Shown here: positions 44,263 through 53,887 of the stretch, in pieces
How the letters are laid out: every line of letters begins with the position of its first letter
Numbering within the stretch: the stretch's first letter is position 1
NCBI GenBank assembly: GCA_012719495.1
Contig: JAAYAG010000135.1
Coordinates: 37,120-101,119, forward strand
DNA from: Bacteroidales bacterium
Lineage (GTDB): Bacteria; Bacteroidota; Bacteroidia; Bacteroidales; Prolixibacteraceae
Reading direction: 5' to 3'
DNA length: 64,000 nt
The notes under the pieces: generated by a model
Told to the model about the DNA's origin: nothing
What the model saw: the letters and a program-made list of their open reading frames with translations, nothing else
Database searches by the model: none
Made by a program: the position numbers and the translations under genes

Positions 44263-45350
44263 GATTCGGTTTTATCAAGTTCAACTTTCACTTCTACATT
44301 GAATGCTTTTTCGGTTTGCTCAATTTTTAAGGTATGCGAAGTGGGGAAAAGCAAAGCCAGACGTTTGCGCACATTTTCGAGTCCAATGCCCGAATTTTCT
44401 TTGTCGGTTGACGCTGTGCCCGAAACTGAATTCGCGGTTTTAAAACGGATTTGTTGATTATTGGCTTCCATTTCAATGTGAATGAACGAAGTCTCACGGT
44501 GGCTTACCCCATGCTTGAACGCATTTTCGATGAACGAGATAAACAATAGCGGCGGAATTTTGCAATCGGGATATTCGGCCGGAAACGAAACCTTCAGTTC
44601 AACCTTTGGGCTAAGCCGCAACTTCATCAATGCTATATAGTTGACCATGAAGTCGATTTCGTGACTAAGCATGGTTTCGCCCTGTTCCGATTCGTATAAC
44701 AGATAGCGCATCAGCTTCGAAAGTTTCAAAATCGACTCCTGTGCGGCAGGTGTGTCGATGGTGGTTAGCGAATAAATGTTATTTAAGGTATTGAAAAAGA
44801 AGTGCGGGCTGATTTGGTTTTTCAGAAAAGCCAATTCGGAATGCAGTTTTTCTTTTTCCAATTCTTTTCGCTTCTGTTCGTCTTCTCGGTGACGATCCAT
44901 AAACCCCAACCCAAGGGCAAAACCGACAATCATAAGCGAGGTAAATGCATAGTTGACCAAACGGAACAATCCCATTGGCGGACGTTTGTAATTCCTGTTT
45001 TCATTGATTCTCTTCATGACTTCTTCTAAGTGACGGTCACGTTCAGGATCGGCAAGCAAAAAGTCGTTTACGGCAATAATCAGTATAAACAGCACCGCTA
45101 TCAGCCCTACAACAATCAAGAAAAATTGCCATTTTGCTTTCTTAAAATAGAACTCCGGAACCAGATATAAATAACTGACATAGAATATAATTCCATAGGC
45201 AATAGCTATTGTATAGAAATGCCATAAGGGTCTGATTTCAGCAAATCCAACGGCCCGTGAAATGTAAATTGGAATGATAAAAATGATAACCCAAAGCACA
45301 ATGTGTAGGGCAATTTTCAATCGGTTATCGGTAAGTAAGAGCTTGTTCAT
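44259..45350 (-). CDS. LytS/YehU-like sensor histidine kinase
   Basis: A 363-residue membrane kinase with four hydrophobic segments (about 12-32, 45-65, 76-98, 132-150), a coiled linker (HREDEQKRKELEKEK), the phospho-acceptor His183 in ISPHFFFNTLN, N box PPLLFISFIENAFKHG and G box SGIGLENVRKRL. It pairs with the overlapping LytTR regulator. It starts only 6 nt after the Bro-N gene ends, so the Bro-N gene is probably the first gene of this transcript. Confidence 0.93.
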   Translation of the reverse strand: MNKLLLTDNRLKIALHIVLWVIIFIIPIYISRAVGFAEIRPLWHFYTIAIAYGIIFYVSYLYLVPEFYFKKAKWQFFLIVVGLIAVLFILIIAVNDFLLADPERDRHLEEVMKRINENRNYKRPPMGLFRLVNYAFTSLMIVGFALGLGFMDRHREDEQKRKELEKEKLHSELAFLKNQISPHFFFNTLNNIYSLTTIDTPAAQESILKLSKLMRYLLYESEQGETMLSHEIDFMVNYIALMKLRLSPKVELKVSFPAEYPDCKIPPLLFISFIENAFKHGVSHRETSFIHIEMEANNQQIRFKTANSVSGTASTDKENSGIGLENVRKRLALLFPTSHTLKIEQTEKAFNVEVKVELDKTES

Positions 45351-45356
45351 TTCAAA

Positions 45357-46193
45357 CTATTTTATTTCAGTGTTTTTGCCAGAACTCAGCTGTTTGGCAT
45401 TTTTGCTTGTTACCACTTTCTTCCCTGTTTTTTCTTCAATTTCCCTTCGGGTGTTTCCGGCAATGGTTCCGCCCTGATTTGCAATTATCCTATTCTGTTC
45501 AAACGTTTTGGGTTTCTTTTCCTTCGAAATTTCGGTTGTGGTGGCTTCGGCAAGCATGTTCAACACCAGCTCAAGGTTGGTCATGTGGTCGCGAAGGTTC
45601 TCTTTTTTCAACTCTTTGAAATTTTTATATTGCTTGGTTGAAAGGCCGCTCCATGCTTTTGTAATTTCATCGGTGAGAATGGCAAATTCCTGGCCCTTTT
45701 GTACGCCTCGGTTTTCCCATTCATCGGTCAGCTCTTTGCGAACCTCAATGCTTTTCAAACGCTGGTTGATCCACTCTTTGCTGTATCCTTTGCGCAAATA
45801 GGTTTCCATCAGGCGGTCAATTCCAAGTTCCGGATCTTCAATTTCGTCAATGCGTTCACGTCCAACATTTGCCAACCACATTTTAAACGGCTCGGCTTTG
45901 GGCGACGGAATACTTTGGATTAAGCGGAAAAGTTGTTCGGTATCAGCCACATCGGTTAAGCGCATTTTGCCATCGGCAGCTTGCATTTTCAACCCGTGAC
46001 AATTCGTCACGGTTTCATTCCCCTCTTCTTTCAACCTTTGTTTTAACTTTCTCCAATAGGCTTGTGGATCAATACTTTCAGATAAAACTCCTACAACATC
46101 TACAATCGAGAAGTACCATTTTTCCTGCTCGTCGTCCCAATGGGTGCGAATTTGCTTCTCGTTGAATAATTTGATCGCCGTTTCTTTGGTCAT
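45357..46193 (-). CDS. Bro-N (phage antirepressor-like) domain protein
   Basis: A 278-residue protein. The N-terminal Bro-N domain (about 8-115) is recognised by KWYFSIVDVVGVL, AYWRKLKQRLKEEG and AEPFKMWLANVGRERIDEI. The C-terminal ~160 residues are helical and basic, with no assigned fold. Relatives are phage antirepressors and chromosomal proteins of unknown role, sometimes DNA-damage linked. No phage genes are nearby. It is placed between a MacAB exporter and its presumed LytTR system, 6 nt upstream of the kinase, and preceded by tandem palindromic repeats that could be its operator. Confidence 0.85.
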   Translation of the reverse strand: MTKETAIKLFNEKQIRTHWDDEQEKWYFSIVDVVGVLSESIDPQAYWRKLKQRLKEEGNETVTNCHGLKMQAADGKMRLTDVADTEQLFRLIQSIPSPKAEPFKMWLANVGRERIDEIEDPELGIDRLMETYLRKGYSKEWINQRLKSIEVRKELTDEWENRGVQKGQEFAILTDEITKAWSGLSTKQYKNFKELKKENLRDHMTNLELVLNMLAEATTTEISKEKKPKTFEQNRIIANQGGTIAGNTRREIEEKTGKKVVTSKNAKQLSSGKNTEIK

Positions 46194-46360
46194 ATTCTAT
46201 GTTTTTGAAGGTTTATAGTGAAATTCAACTACTGTTTCTTCAATTTTTTCGATTTTCTATATTTTTCGCAATTTATAAAAAGTTCTACATCAGTTTTTTA
46301 AACGGCAAACATTCTTTACTAACAACCTCTATATTTGATCATTATAGTATGTATTCAAAA

Positions 46361-46404
46361 ATTACTCAATACACTGAATAATTTTACTCAATATGCTGAG
46401 TAAT
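46361..46404. repeat. Two adjacent 22-bp palindromic repeats
   Basis: ATTACTCAATACACTGAATAAT (46361-46382) is followed without gap by TTTACTCAATATGCTGAGTAAT (46383-46404). Each copy is itself a palindrome (TTACTCA/TGAGTAA in the second). The 22-nt period is two helical turns. They lie 11 nt past the exporter permease stop and 168 nt before the Bro-N start. They may be a regulator site or, read on the minus strand with the following T-run, part of a terminator. Confidence 0.7.
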
Positions 46405-46415
46405 TTCATATCTGC

Positions 46416-47633
46416 TTATTCATAACGCAATGCATCGATCGGATTCAGATTGGAAGCCTTACGGGCGGGATACCATCCAAAGAAGATGCCTATGGCTGAG
46501 CAAACCAAGAATGCCAACACTACCGAATTGGTCATAACTACAATAGGCCACCCCATTACACCGCCAATAACGGCACTGGCTCCGTAACCCAACAAAATTC
46601 CAATCACGCCGCCCAGCACACTCAGCATGGTCGACTCAATCAGAAATTGCATCAAGATATCGCCACCCTTTCCTCCAATCGACATGCGCAATCCAATTTC
46701 GCGGGTGCGCTCAGTTACCGACACATACATGATATTCATGATGCCGATACCGCCAACCAAAAGCGAAATGCCAGAAATGGCACCCAGCAAGGCCGTCAAA
46801 ATATCGCTGATCGACGAAAACGTTTTCACCAGTTCTGATTGCGACATCACACGAAAATCGTCGTCCATTGGATTTGTAATTTTATGCTGTTTTCGCAAAA
46901 TAGTTTCCAATTCGGCAATCGCATCAGCAGTTTTCTCTTCGCTAATAGCCGATGTTACAATCGATTGAAGATGTGTAGCTGCCAGAATACGCTTTTGAAC
47001 TGTAGTATAAGGCGCCAAGAGCATATCGTCCTGATCTTGACCAAAAGAATTGTTGCCACGTTCTCCTAATACACCAATAATTTTAAAGGGTATATTTTTA
47101 AAACGGATTGTTTGACCAATTGGATCGGCTCCCTGACCAAACAATTCGTTGACCACAGTTTTTCCAACCAAACATACTTTGGCCATAGTATTGATTTCGC
47201 GCTCAGTAAAAATGCGGCCACTTTCAATTTCAATCTTTTTAATGGAAAGATACTCACTGTTCGAACCATAAATAGATGTAGGCCAGTTGCTATTTCCCAA
47301 AACCACCTGCCCGCTCGAGCGTACTTCGGGCGAAACAGCCGAAATGTTTTCAGCCTGTTCTACCGCCTCCAAGTCACTCATCGTAAGTGACTGGGCATTA
47401 GTACTCCCCATTTGGGCACCACCACGCTGTTGCGATCCGGGAGAAACAAACACCAAATTGGAGCCCATGCTCGACATCTGATCCTGAATGCTCTTTTTGG
47501 AGCCTTCCCCAATGGCCAACATGGCGATAACCGAAGCAACTCCAATAATTATTCCCAGCATGGTCAGAAAAGCCCGGAACTTATTGCGCATCAGGGCTCC
47601 CCACGATATCTTAGTTAAATTCAAATAATTCAT
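46416..47633 (-). CDS. MacB-type ABC transporter permease
   Basis: A 405-residue protein with the MacB topology: one N-terminal membrane helix (about 18-42), a large periplasmic domain (about 45-270) and three C-terminal helices (about 280-400) including SVTERTREIGLRMSIGG. The permease and ATPase are separate genes here, unlike fused E. coli MacB. With the ATPase, MacA-like adaptor and TolC-like channel it forms a tripartite pump that drives substrate from the periplasm out of the cell. Last gene of the operon. Confidence 0.94.
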   Translation of the reverse strand: MNYLNLTKISWGALMRNKFRAFLTMLGIIIGVASVIAMLAIGEGSKKSIQDQMSSMGSNLVFVSPGSQQRGGAQMGSTNAQSLTMSDLEAVEQAENISAVSPEVRSSGQVVLGNSNWPTSIYGSNSEYLSIKKIEIESGRIFTEREINTMAKVCLVGKTVVNELFGQGADPIGQTIRFKNIPFKIIGVLGERGNNSFGQDQDDMLLAPYTTVQKRILAATHLQSIVTSAISEEKTADAIAELETILRKQHKITNPMDDDFRVMSQSELVKTFSSISDILTALLGAISGISLLVGGIGIMNIMYVSVTERTREIGLRMSIGGKGGDILMQFLIESTMLSVLGGVIGILLGYGASAVIGGVMGWPIVVMTNSVVLAFLVCSAIGIFFGWYPARKASNLNPIDALRYE

Positions 47634-47639
47634 TTGTTC

Positions 47640-48401
47640 TTACATTTGAAATTCATAATCCTGTTCAACTGGCAAATTTTCAAGCATCTGTTCTGCTATC
47701 AATCTGTCGGTAACATATTGTTGATGAATTACATGACCATCGCGAAATACAATATTCCGTGAAGTCAGCCGTGCAATGTCGGGTTCGTGGGTTACGAAAA
47801 CGATGGTTTTGCCTTTCTCGTTCAATTTCTGAAACAAGTCCATGATTTCGTACGAGGTGCGTGTGTCGAGGTTTCCTGTTGCTTCGTCGGCCAGTATGAC
47901 CACCGGGTCGTTCACCAACGACCGGGCAATCGCAACGCGTTGTTGCTGCCCACCCGATAGTTGCCCGGGTGTGTGGTGCATCCTATCGGCCAACCCAACA
48001 GCCTCAAGCGCATTGATGGCCCTTTCACGCCGTTCTTTGGCTTTCACCGTCGGATTGTAAAACAAGGGAAGTTCCACATTTTCAAGAGCCGTGGTACGGG
48101 GCAGCAAATTGTACGACTGAAATACAAAACCCAACTTAGTGTTCCTCAACTCGGCCAACTGATTTTTATTTAAGCCAGAAACGCTGATTCCATCCAATTT
48201 ATATTCGCCCGAAGTGGGTTTGTCGAGACAGCCAAGTATGTTAAGCATGGTTGATTTTCCCGAACCACTGGTGCCCATAATGGCCACAAAATCACCCTCG
48301 TGAATATTAATATCCACTCCCTTCAATGCATGAACGGTAACATCGCCCACATGAAAATCCTTGCGAAGTTGTGCAACTTCTATAATCGATCGTTTCGTCA
48401 T
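47640..48401 (-). CDS. MacB/LolD-type ABC transporter ATPase
   Basis: A 253-residue ATPase with Walker A GTSGSGKST (43-51), signature LSGGQQQRV (148-156) and Walker B ILADEA (catalytic Glu173). The sequence belongs to the MacB/LolD branch. It is separated by 6 nt from genes on either side, so it is translated with the adaptor and permease. It powers the mechanotransmission pump encoded by this operon. Confidence 0.95.
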   Translation of the reverse strand: MTKRSIIEVAQLRKDFHVGDVTVHALKGVDINIHEGDFVAIMGTSGSGKSTMLNILGCLDKPTSGEYKLDGISVSGLNKNQLAELRNTKLGFVFQSYNLLPRTTALENVELPLFYNPTVKAKERRERAINALEAVGLADRMHHTPGQLSGGQQQRVAIARSLVNDPVVILADEATGNLDTRTSYEIMDLFQKLNEKGKTIVFVTHEPDIARLTSRNIVFRDGHVIHQQYVTDRLIAEQMLENLPVEQDYEFQM

Positions 48402-48407
48402 GGCTTA

Positions 48408-49640
48408 TTATTTTGAAGGAATTGCTCTTCGTTGCCCCGGAGGCGTTGGCATAAATGGACTTGAGCTATTCGTTTTTGGCATTTTTTTGGACTGTTTCAC
48501 CAATGAAAGAACCAATTCATCCCCTTCGTTCAAGCCTGAAATCAATTCGTAATTCATTCCGTCATTATCTCCAACTTTAACAGCTTTCTTTTCGAGTTTT
48601 CCATTGGCCCTAACCCACACAAACGACTGATTTTGTTCTGGTTTAACAAATGAATTTCCCATTTCACCTCCCATTGACTTAGCCATTTCAATACCAATAG
48701 ACATCAAGTACTCTGCAATCAGATTAGCATCGGGATTAAAGCGGATAGCTTTCCCTGGAACGACCCAAATACCATTTTTTTCTTTGGTGAAAGCCGTAAT
48801 ATTGGCAGTCATGCCAGGCATCAGCTTCAAATCAGGATTGGGTGCATTCACAATGACGGTGTACGTAATAACATTATTGGTTTCAACAGGCTGCAAGCGT
48901 ACTTGCGAAACAGTACCTGCAAACTTAAAGTCAGGATAAGCATCAACGGTGAATTCAACACGCTGCCCCACAGCCACATGACCTATATCAGCTTCGTCTA
49001 CATCAGCTTCTACCTGCATCTGTGTCATGTCTTTGGCAATAGTGAACAAGGTTGGTGTATTGAAGCTGGCCGCAACTGTTTGGCCTTCGTCAACAGCACG
49101 GTCGAGAATAATCCCGTCGATGGGCGAATAGATTGAAGCATACGACAAATTGATTTTATTTTTATCGTGAACCGATTTCGCATTCTTCAAACTCGCTTGT
49201 GCCTTATTGTAATTGTAAAGTGCCAAATCGTAATCAGTCTTGGCGATCAATTGCTTGTCGTATAAGGCCTTAGTGCGTTCATAGTTAGATTTTTGATATA
49301 CCAGTTCGGCTTCAGCGTTATCGACAGTTGCCTGACTTTGATCGACTTGAGCTTGAAGTGGTGTTTTGTCGAGCTGAGCCAAAAGTTGTCCTTTTTTCAC
49401 CTGAGTGTTGAAATCGACGTATATCTTTTCGATCACGCCCGACACTTGCGTACCCACTTCAACGGTAGTAATGGCCTCGAGTGTTCCGGTTGCAGTTACC
49501 ACACTACTGATATTTCCGCGTTCTATTTTTCCTGTTTCGATAGCAAACGATGCTTTCGATGCGCTGTTGCCTTTCAGTGCCACCAAGGCTACAATCCCTG
49601 CAACCACTGCTATTACTATGTAAATCCATTTACGTTTCAT
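48408..49640 (-). CDS. MacA-like periplasmic adaptor (HlyD/RND-MFP family)
   Basis: A 410-residue adaptor with an N-terminal membrane anchor (about 5-22), the first half of the barrel-sandwich hybrid (GTLEAITTVEVGTQVSGVI), a helical hairpin (about 95-165), the second half-motif (ASIYSPIDGIILDRAVDEGQ) and a beta-barrel/membrane-proximal region. It bridges the MacB-type permease and the TolC-like channel. Order in the operon is tolC-like, adaptor, ATPase, permease. Substrate unknown. Confidence 0.94.
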   Translation of the reverse strand: MKRKWIYIVIAVVAGIVALVALKGNSASKASFAIETGKIERGNISSVVTATGTLEAITTVEVGTQVSGVIEKIYVDFNTQVKKGQLLAQLDKTPLQAQVDQSQATVDNAEAELVYQKSNYERTKALYDKQLIAKTDYDLALYNYNKAQASLKNAKSVHDKNKINLSYASIYSPIDGIILDRAVDEGQTVAASFNTPTLFTIAKDMTQMQVEADVDEADIGHVAVGQRVEFTVDAYPDFKFAGTVSQVRLQPVETNNVITYTVIVNAPNPDLKLMPGMTANITAFTKEKNGIWVVPGKAIRFNPDANLIAEYLMSIGIEMAKSMGGEMGNSFVKPEQNQSFVWVRANGKLEKKAVKVGDNDGMNYELISGLNEGDELVLSLVKQSKKMPKTNSSSPFMPTPPGQRRAIPSK

Positions 49641-49652
49641 ATTCTTATATTT

Positions 49653-50969
49653 TTATTTTCCAATGTAAAAATCAATTATTTTATTACTGAAAACCAAGTT
49701 GAATTTAGACTGAAGCAACTGGCTTTCAGCACTTATCAATTTGGTCTTTTCAAAAAGAAAATCGACCGAGTTCAATGCTCCCAATTTGAACTTTTCTTCA
49801 GCCACCTTATACGATTCCGTCGTTGCATTCAACTGCTCAATGCTCCCTTGATACTGGATTTGAGCCGACACGGCATCGGTATAGGCTTGTTCAATTTCTT
49901 TGCGTAGCTGGTTGCGGGTATTCAGTTCACTTAGCGTAGCATTGTCAATTCCAATTTTGGCCAAAGCCACATTGTTTTTTACCTGATTTTTCTGAAAAAT
50001 TGGAATCGAGAGAGAGAGCCCCACACTTGGACTAATACTGTTATTCAATTGGTTGACATAGTTAAAATTGGAATTCAAACTTGAAAAACCCGTTCCAATG
50101 CCAGCATCCATCGATAGTGAAGGCAACGCGGCAGCTTGTGCAATTTTGGCATCAATTTCAGCACTTTGAATGTTCAGCTTAGCCTCACCAATTTGCGGTT
50201 TTACCTTCAAAGCTGTTTCGTATATTGCAGCAGCCGAGAGTGATACGTCCTGTTGTATCAGCGCGTCGATGTTTGGCGAAGCAACTATGAAAGCCTCTGA
50301 TACAGGAAGTTCCATCAATTGCTGCAAATTCACCTTACTCATTGAAAGCTGCTTTTGAGCATTGACAAGCGTTAATTTTTCGCTGGCTAATTGAGATTCA
50401 ATCTGCAAAAGATCGGAACGCGAAATAGAATTCAAATCGAAGCGCGCTTGGGCCAAAGCCAGTTGTTCGTTTGTCGATTCAAGCTGTTTTTCAGCGTTTT
50501 TCACCTGTTCTTCGGCATAAATTACCTGCAAAAAAGCGTTCATCACATTAAGCTCTACCGATTCTTTCACCGTTTCGGCATACAATTTATCGGCTTCAAC
50601 ATTGATTTCGCTTTGTTTTACAGCATTTTGCAACCTAAAACCATTGAAAAGGGTAACATTCGAACTTACAGAGTAATTGGTACTATTCGAACCAGAAAGG
50701 TTACCGTAGGAGTTGGTCTGCATATCGAGGCCTTTGCTCCAGCCAAAGTTTTGCCGCACCGATGCACTTACCGATGGCAAACGGTTGTCGCGGCTTTGGC
50801 TGGCTTGCACTTCACTCCTCGCAGCCGAAAGGTTGGCTTGCTTAACCTGAGTGTTGTTCTCGAGTGCATGGTTAATGCAATCGTCGAGGCTCCAGGTTTT
50901 ATCCTGCGCAAGAACGGTAACCGATAAACTTGCGAGAATGATTGATAAGAAAAAAGTTTGTGCTCTCAT
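49653..50969 (-). CDS. TolC-family outer-membrane efflux channel
   Basis: A 438-residue protein with a signal peptide (MRAQTFFLSIILASLSVTVLA) of about 21 residues and two long coiled-coil OEP repeats (e.g. NAEKQLESTNEQLALAQARF and AEEKFKLGALNSVDFLFEK). It forms the exit duct of the MacAB pump. I chose the ATG at 50969. A TTG at 50993 would add 8 residues before the signal peptide and coincides with the predicted -7 promoter element. First gene of the operon. Confidence 0.93.
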   Translation of the reverse strand: MRAQTFFLSIILASLSVTVLAQDKTWSLDDCINHALENNTQVKQANLSAARSEVQASQSRDNRLPSVSASVRQNFGWSKGLDMQTNSYGNLSGSNSTNYSVSSNVTLFNGFRLQNAVKQSEINVEADKLYAETVKESVELNVMNAFLQVIYAEEQVKNAEKQLESTNEQLALAQARFDLNSISRSDLLQIESQLASEKLTLVNAQKQLSMSKVNLQQLMELPVSEAFIVASPNIDALIQQDVSLSAAAIYETALKVKPQIGEAKLNIQSAEIDAKIAQAAALPSLSMDAGIGTGFSSLNSNFNYVNQLNNSISPSVGLSLSIPIFQKNQVKNNVALAKIGIDNATLSELNTRNQLRKEIEQAYTDAVSAQIQYQGSIEQLNATTESYKVAEEKFKLGALNSVDFLFEKTKLISAESQLLQSKFNLVFSNKIIDFYIGK

Positions 50970-50990
50970 GTCTAATTTTGAATTTTGGCT

Positions 50991-50998
50991 CAAACTTA
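50991..50998 (-). promoter_or_regulatory. Candidate -7 element of the MacAB-TolC operon
   Basis: The minus strand reads TAAGTTTG, a perfect TAnnTTTG match, 21 nt before the chosen ATG. No -33 element at normal spacing, which would fit an activator-dependent promoter. Confidence 0.4.
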
Positions 50999-51106
50999 GA
51001 CCGAGTGTATGATACGATATAATGGAATCGACGATTGGGCTTTTTTTGTCTCTTTTCAGACAAATTTTATCGCGGAGGAAATTCTCAATGATGTATTAAT
51101 TTTCTT

Positions 51107-51363
51107 TCACAAGACCAATTGTCCATTTCTTGATTTTAGGCCAGTCTCTAAAATAAGTAATAAAATCTTATTTGTATTTTCTTTTTTACCGAGAATATAT
51201 CTCATATTACTTGCACTATCATATATAAATCCTTCAGATTTCAATAAAGAACCTTTGCCAGAAGAATAGATTCTTTCTCTCTTCTCCAAAAAGAATTAAT
51301 TGCAGTATCGTATCGATCTTTTTCCAAATGAATTTCTTTAATAACTTCAAGCTTCATGTTCAT
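51107..51363 (-). pseudogene. Possible frame-broken small gene after the DUF4143 ATPase
   Basis: A 40-codon frame from ATG 51363 to TGA 51241 (MNMKLEVIKEIHLEKD...) overlaps a second open frame from about 51289 to 51107 (... SEGFIYDSASNMRYILGKKE ...). Both have coding-like composition and the frames could be joined by one frameshift near 51270. I do not recognise the family; the RYILGKKEN region faintly recalls DUF1643, but the diagnostic NPSTA is absent. It starts 10 nt after the ATPase gene and may be a decayed partner of it. The rest of 50999-51106 shows nothing. Confidence 0.35.
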
Positions 51364-51373
51364 AAAATTAAGG

Positions 51374-52573
51374 TCAATACAAAAATCCAAACATCCACAG
51401 CGGGATTTTATTGCCAACCGGAATTTCGATATTGTCGGCTACCACATAAGCATTCTCTATTCCTGCAATTTGTTGCGTGGTTTTGTTTTTACCGCCAACT
51501 TCAAAGGTGTAAGTTTCGTCAACCAGAAAATCGCCCTTCACAGGGTATTCTACGTTGTGGATATGCTGTAGCTGATTCATAAAAAAAGTCTCCCGTATAT
51601 TCCCGGTGTTTGCGTTCGAATCGGCCAATAAATAGGCAATATTCGGGTTGTTAAGGTAAATTTTCTCGGGCTTGTTCAGCGCACTTACCCCCTTCACCGA
51701 AGAGTACATCAAGCTAATAATGTCAGCCTTTGCAAGCAGTTGCAAGTACTTTAAGAACGTTTCGCGCGAGAGTGATAATTGATTGGCTAATTTTGTAATG
51801 TTGGGTTTAAACGGAACCGACTCGGCAATAATCCCGAGTAATTTTTTCATTTTGAGTACGGCATTGTAATCAATGGAGTTTACAGCAGGAATATCACTTT
51901 CTATAATTGTATTGATTATCTGCATCATCCGTTGCTGAAAATTCCTTTCATCTTCAACGGCAAAAGGATAGTAACCTGCTTGAATATACTCTTCGAACAG
52001 TTTTATCGGTTTTATTTTGTTGGCAATTAAAAATGCTTTTTCAACAGGGTTCTTGAGTATTTCGCTAAGTGTCCAAACCGGAAATGGCTGCTGATATTTT
52101 AGTTCTATGAATTCGCGAAAAGACAATCCTTGTAACCGGTTAATAATTGCCCTTCGGCTCAAATCGCCTTCACCCTTCAGTATCTCAATTGCGGAACTTC
52201 CACTTACAATGATTTGAATTTCAGGAAAGTTATCGTAAATCATTTTCACTTCCCTCGACCATCCTTCATATTTTTGTACTTCATCAATTAGAAGATATTT
52301 ACCGCCTCGCTTGTTAAATTCTTCAGCAAAATCAATGAGGGAATTAGTAGTAAAGTAAATATCATCTATCGAAATATAAATCACCGAATTGTCGAAAGGA
52401 AGATGTTCGCGGGCATGTTGTAGCATCATGGTTGTTTTTCCAACACCTCGCATTCCAACAATAATATTCAATCTTGCATTCCAATCAAGTTGATTATACA
52501 GATAGCGTTTGAACAGGGTATTTGTTCGTTGAATCTGCTGGAATGACCATGTAAACATTCTATCTATCGACAT
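51374..52573 (-). CDS. AAA ATPase with DUF4143 domain
   Basis: A 399-residue ATPase. Walker A is GMRGVGKTT (40-48), Walker B LLIDEVQ (Asp97, Glu98) and the sensor region IVSGSSAIEILKGEGDLSRR. The C-terminal DUF4143 domain (about 195-370) includes EVGGKNKTTQQ near the end, like a degenerate nuclease fold. This family is abundant and often strain-variable in anaerobes; the role is unknown. Single gene with its own -7 element and a palindrome just upstream. A second ATG (residue 6) is possible. Confidence 0.9.
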   Translation of the reverse strand: MSIDRMFTWSFQQIQRTNTLFKRYLYNQLDWNARLNIIVGMRGVGKTTMMLQHAREHLPFDNSVIYISIDDIYFTTNSLIDFAEEFNKRGGKYLLIDEVQKYEGWSREVKMIYDNFPEIQIIVSGSSAIEILKGEGDLSRRAIINRLQGLSFREFIELKYQQPFPVWTLSEILKNPVEKAFLIANKIKPIKLFEEYIQAGYYPFAVEDERNFQQRMMQIINTIIESDIPAVNSIDYNAVLKMKKLLGIIAESVPFKPNITKLANQLSLSRETFLKYLQLLAKADIISLMYSSVKGVSALNKPEKIYLNNPNIAYLLADSNANTGNIRETFFMNQLQHIHNVEYPVKGDFLVDETYTFEVGGKNKTTQQIAGIENAYVVADNIEIPVGNKIPLWMFGFLY

Positions 52574-52592
52574 AATTGTAAAATTAATCCAA

Positions 52593-52612
52593 CAAAATTA
52601 AACAATATTGTT
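52593..52612 (-). promoter_or_regulatory. Promoter -7 element and palindrome of the DUF4143 ATPase gene
   Basis: The minus strand has TAATTTTG (52593-52600, perfect TAnnTTTG) immediately next to the perfect palindrome AACAATATTGTT (52601-52612), which would sit in the promoter spacer and could be an operator. The predicted start site is ~13 nt before the ATG. Confidence 0.4.
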
Positions 52613-52786
52613 GATTCTATATGACAATTTTATACAAAATTGAATTTCTATTCTGCATTTTGGATATTAAGAACTAGCCTCTACATTACAAACTCCCAGA
52701 AATTATCGCGGGTAATGCAATGAAAATTATTGACACAACTCGAATTTCAACTAAAAATCAGGCCATTTATATATCTATTCGATAAA

Positions 52787-53641
52787 TTAGCGTGAATTTT
52801 TCAAATAGCTTTTTAGTTGAGCAATCTCTTCTGCCCAAATTTCTTCATTTGGAGTTTCCAAAATAAGCGGAATTCCATCCATCCGAGGGTCGTTCATAAT
52901 CCATTCAAAAAGGTTGTTGCCAATATAGCCTTTCCCCAAACTATCGTGGCGGTCAACTCGGGTTCCAAGCTCCTTTTTCGAATCGTTAATGTGCATTCCT
53001 TTCAGATATTCAAAGCCAATAACCTCTTCAAATTTTTTCCATGTAAGGCTGTACCCTTCTAATGTATTGAGTTCGTAACCAGCAGTAAACGCATGGCAAG
53101 TATCGATGCAAACCCCAACACGGCTTTTGTCTTCTACATGTTCGATAATTTTACTGATTTCCTCAAAGCTGTTGCCCACATTGGAGCCTTGTCCGGCAGT
53201 ATTTTCAATCACCGCAATTACTCCGTTGGTGCGGTCAAGAGCCCAGTTAATGCTGTCGGCAATGGTTTTCAGGCAGGCATCAACATCAACTTTACCCAGA
53301 TGACTTCCCGGATGAAAATTTAACCGATCGAGGCCAAGTTGTTCGCAACGCTGCAACTCATCGAGAAAGGCTTCGCGGCTTTTTTGCAGCGCTTCGGCCT
53401 CGGGATGTCCAAGATTAATGAGATAGCTGTCGTGAGGAAGTATTTGAGATGGCTTGTAACCATATTTTTCGCAATTCGATTTAAATGCGGCAATGCTCTC
53501 TTCGGTAAGGGGTTTTGCCACCCACTGACGCTGATTTTTTGTAAAAAGTGCAAATGCAGTTGCACCTATTTCGTGTGCGTTTATTGGGGCATTTTCAACC
53601 CCGCCCGATGCACTTACATGTGCTCCAATATATTTCGACAT
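52787..53641 (-). CDS. nfo: Deoxyribonuclease IV (endonuclease IV)
   Basis: A 284-residue AP endonuclease of the TIM-barrel, three-zinc type. It has GAHVSASGG at the N terminus, [35 protein letters not shown] and [22 protein letters not shown] (in parts), and the late ILETPNE. All metal-ligand regions are intact and the length is standard. It cleaves the DNA backbone 5' of abasic sites in base-excision repair. Single gene, divergent from the TetR/exporter operon. Confidence 0.96.
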   Translation of the reverse strand: MSKYIGAHVSASGGVENAPINAHEIGATAFALFTKNQRQWVAKPLTEESIAAFKSNCEKYGYKPSQILPHDSYLINLGHPEAEALQKSREAFLDELQRCEQLGLDRLNFHPGSHLGKVDVDACLKTIADSINWALDRTNGVIAVIENTAGQGSNVGNSFEEISKIIEHVEDKSRVGVCIDTCHAFTAGYELNTLEGYSLTWKKFEEVIGFEYLKGMHINDSKKELGTRVDRHDSLGKGYIGNNLFEWIMNDPRMDGIPLILETPNEEIWAEEIAQLKSYLKNSR

Positions 53642-53887
53642 AATGCTGTTTTTTGAGATGACAACAAAGATAAATTAAAAAAAGGTTGACGCCATGCCTC
53701 GAGAAGCCCTTCAATGTGGAAACACAACAGATTTTGCTGGCTGAATTTTGTTTGATTTTATTCAGACTTAAACATTACTTAACGCAACAAACAAACACAA
53801 CATATTGATTTATTTGGAATTAACATCAACATCTAAATTTAATTTTTAATTTACATCACTCATACTACAAAAAAGTTGAAAAGGGTT

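Noticed and set aside
45357..46193. Prophage remnant based on the Bro-N gene
   Set aside because: Neighbouring genes are all chromosomal exporter and signalling genes; a single Bro-N gene is not evidence of a prophage.
50970..50993. TTG start adding eight residues to the TolC-like protein
   Set aside because: It precedes a good signal peptide and overlaps a perfect -7 promoter element, so the ATG at 50969 is preferred.
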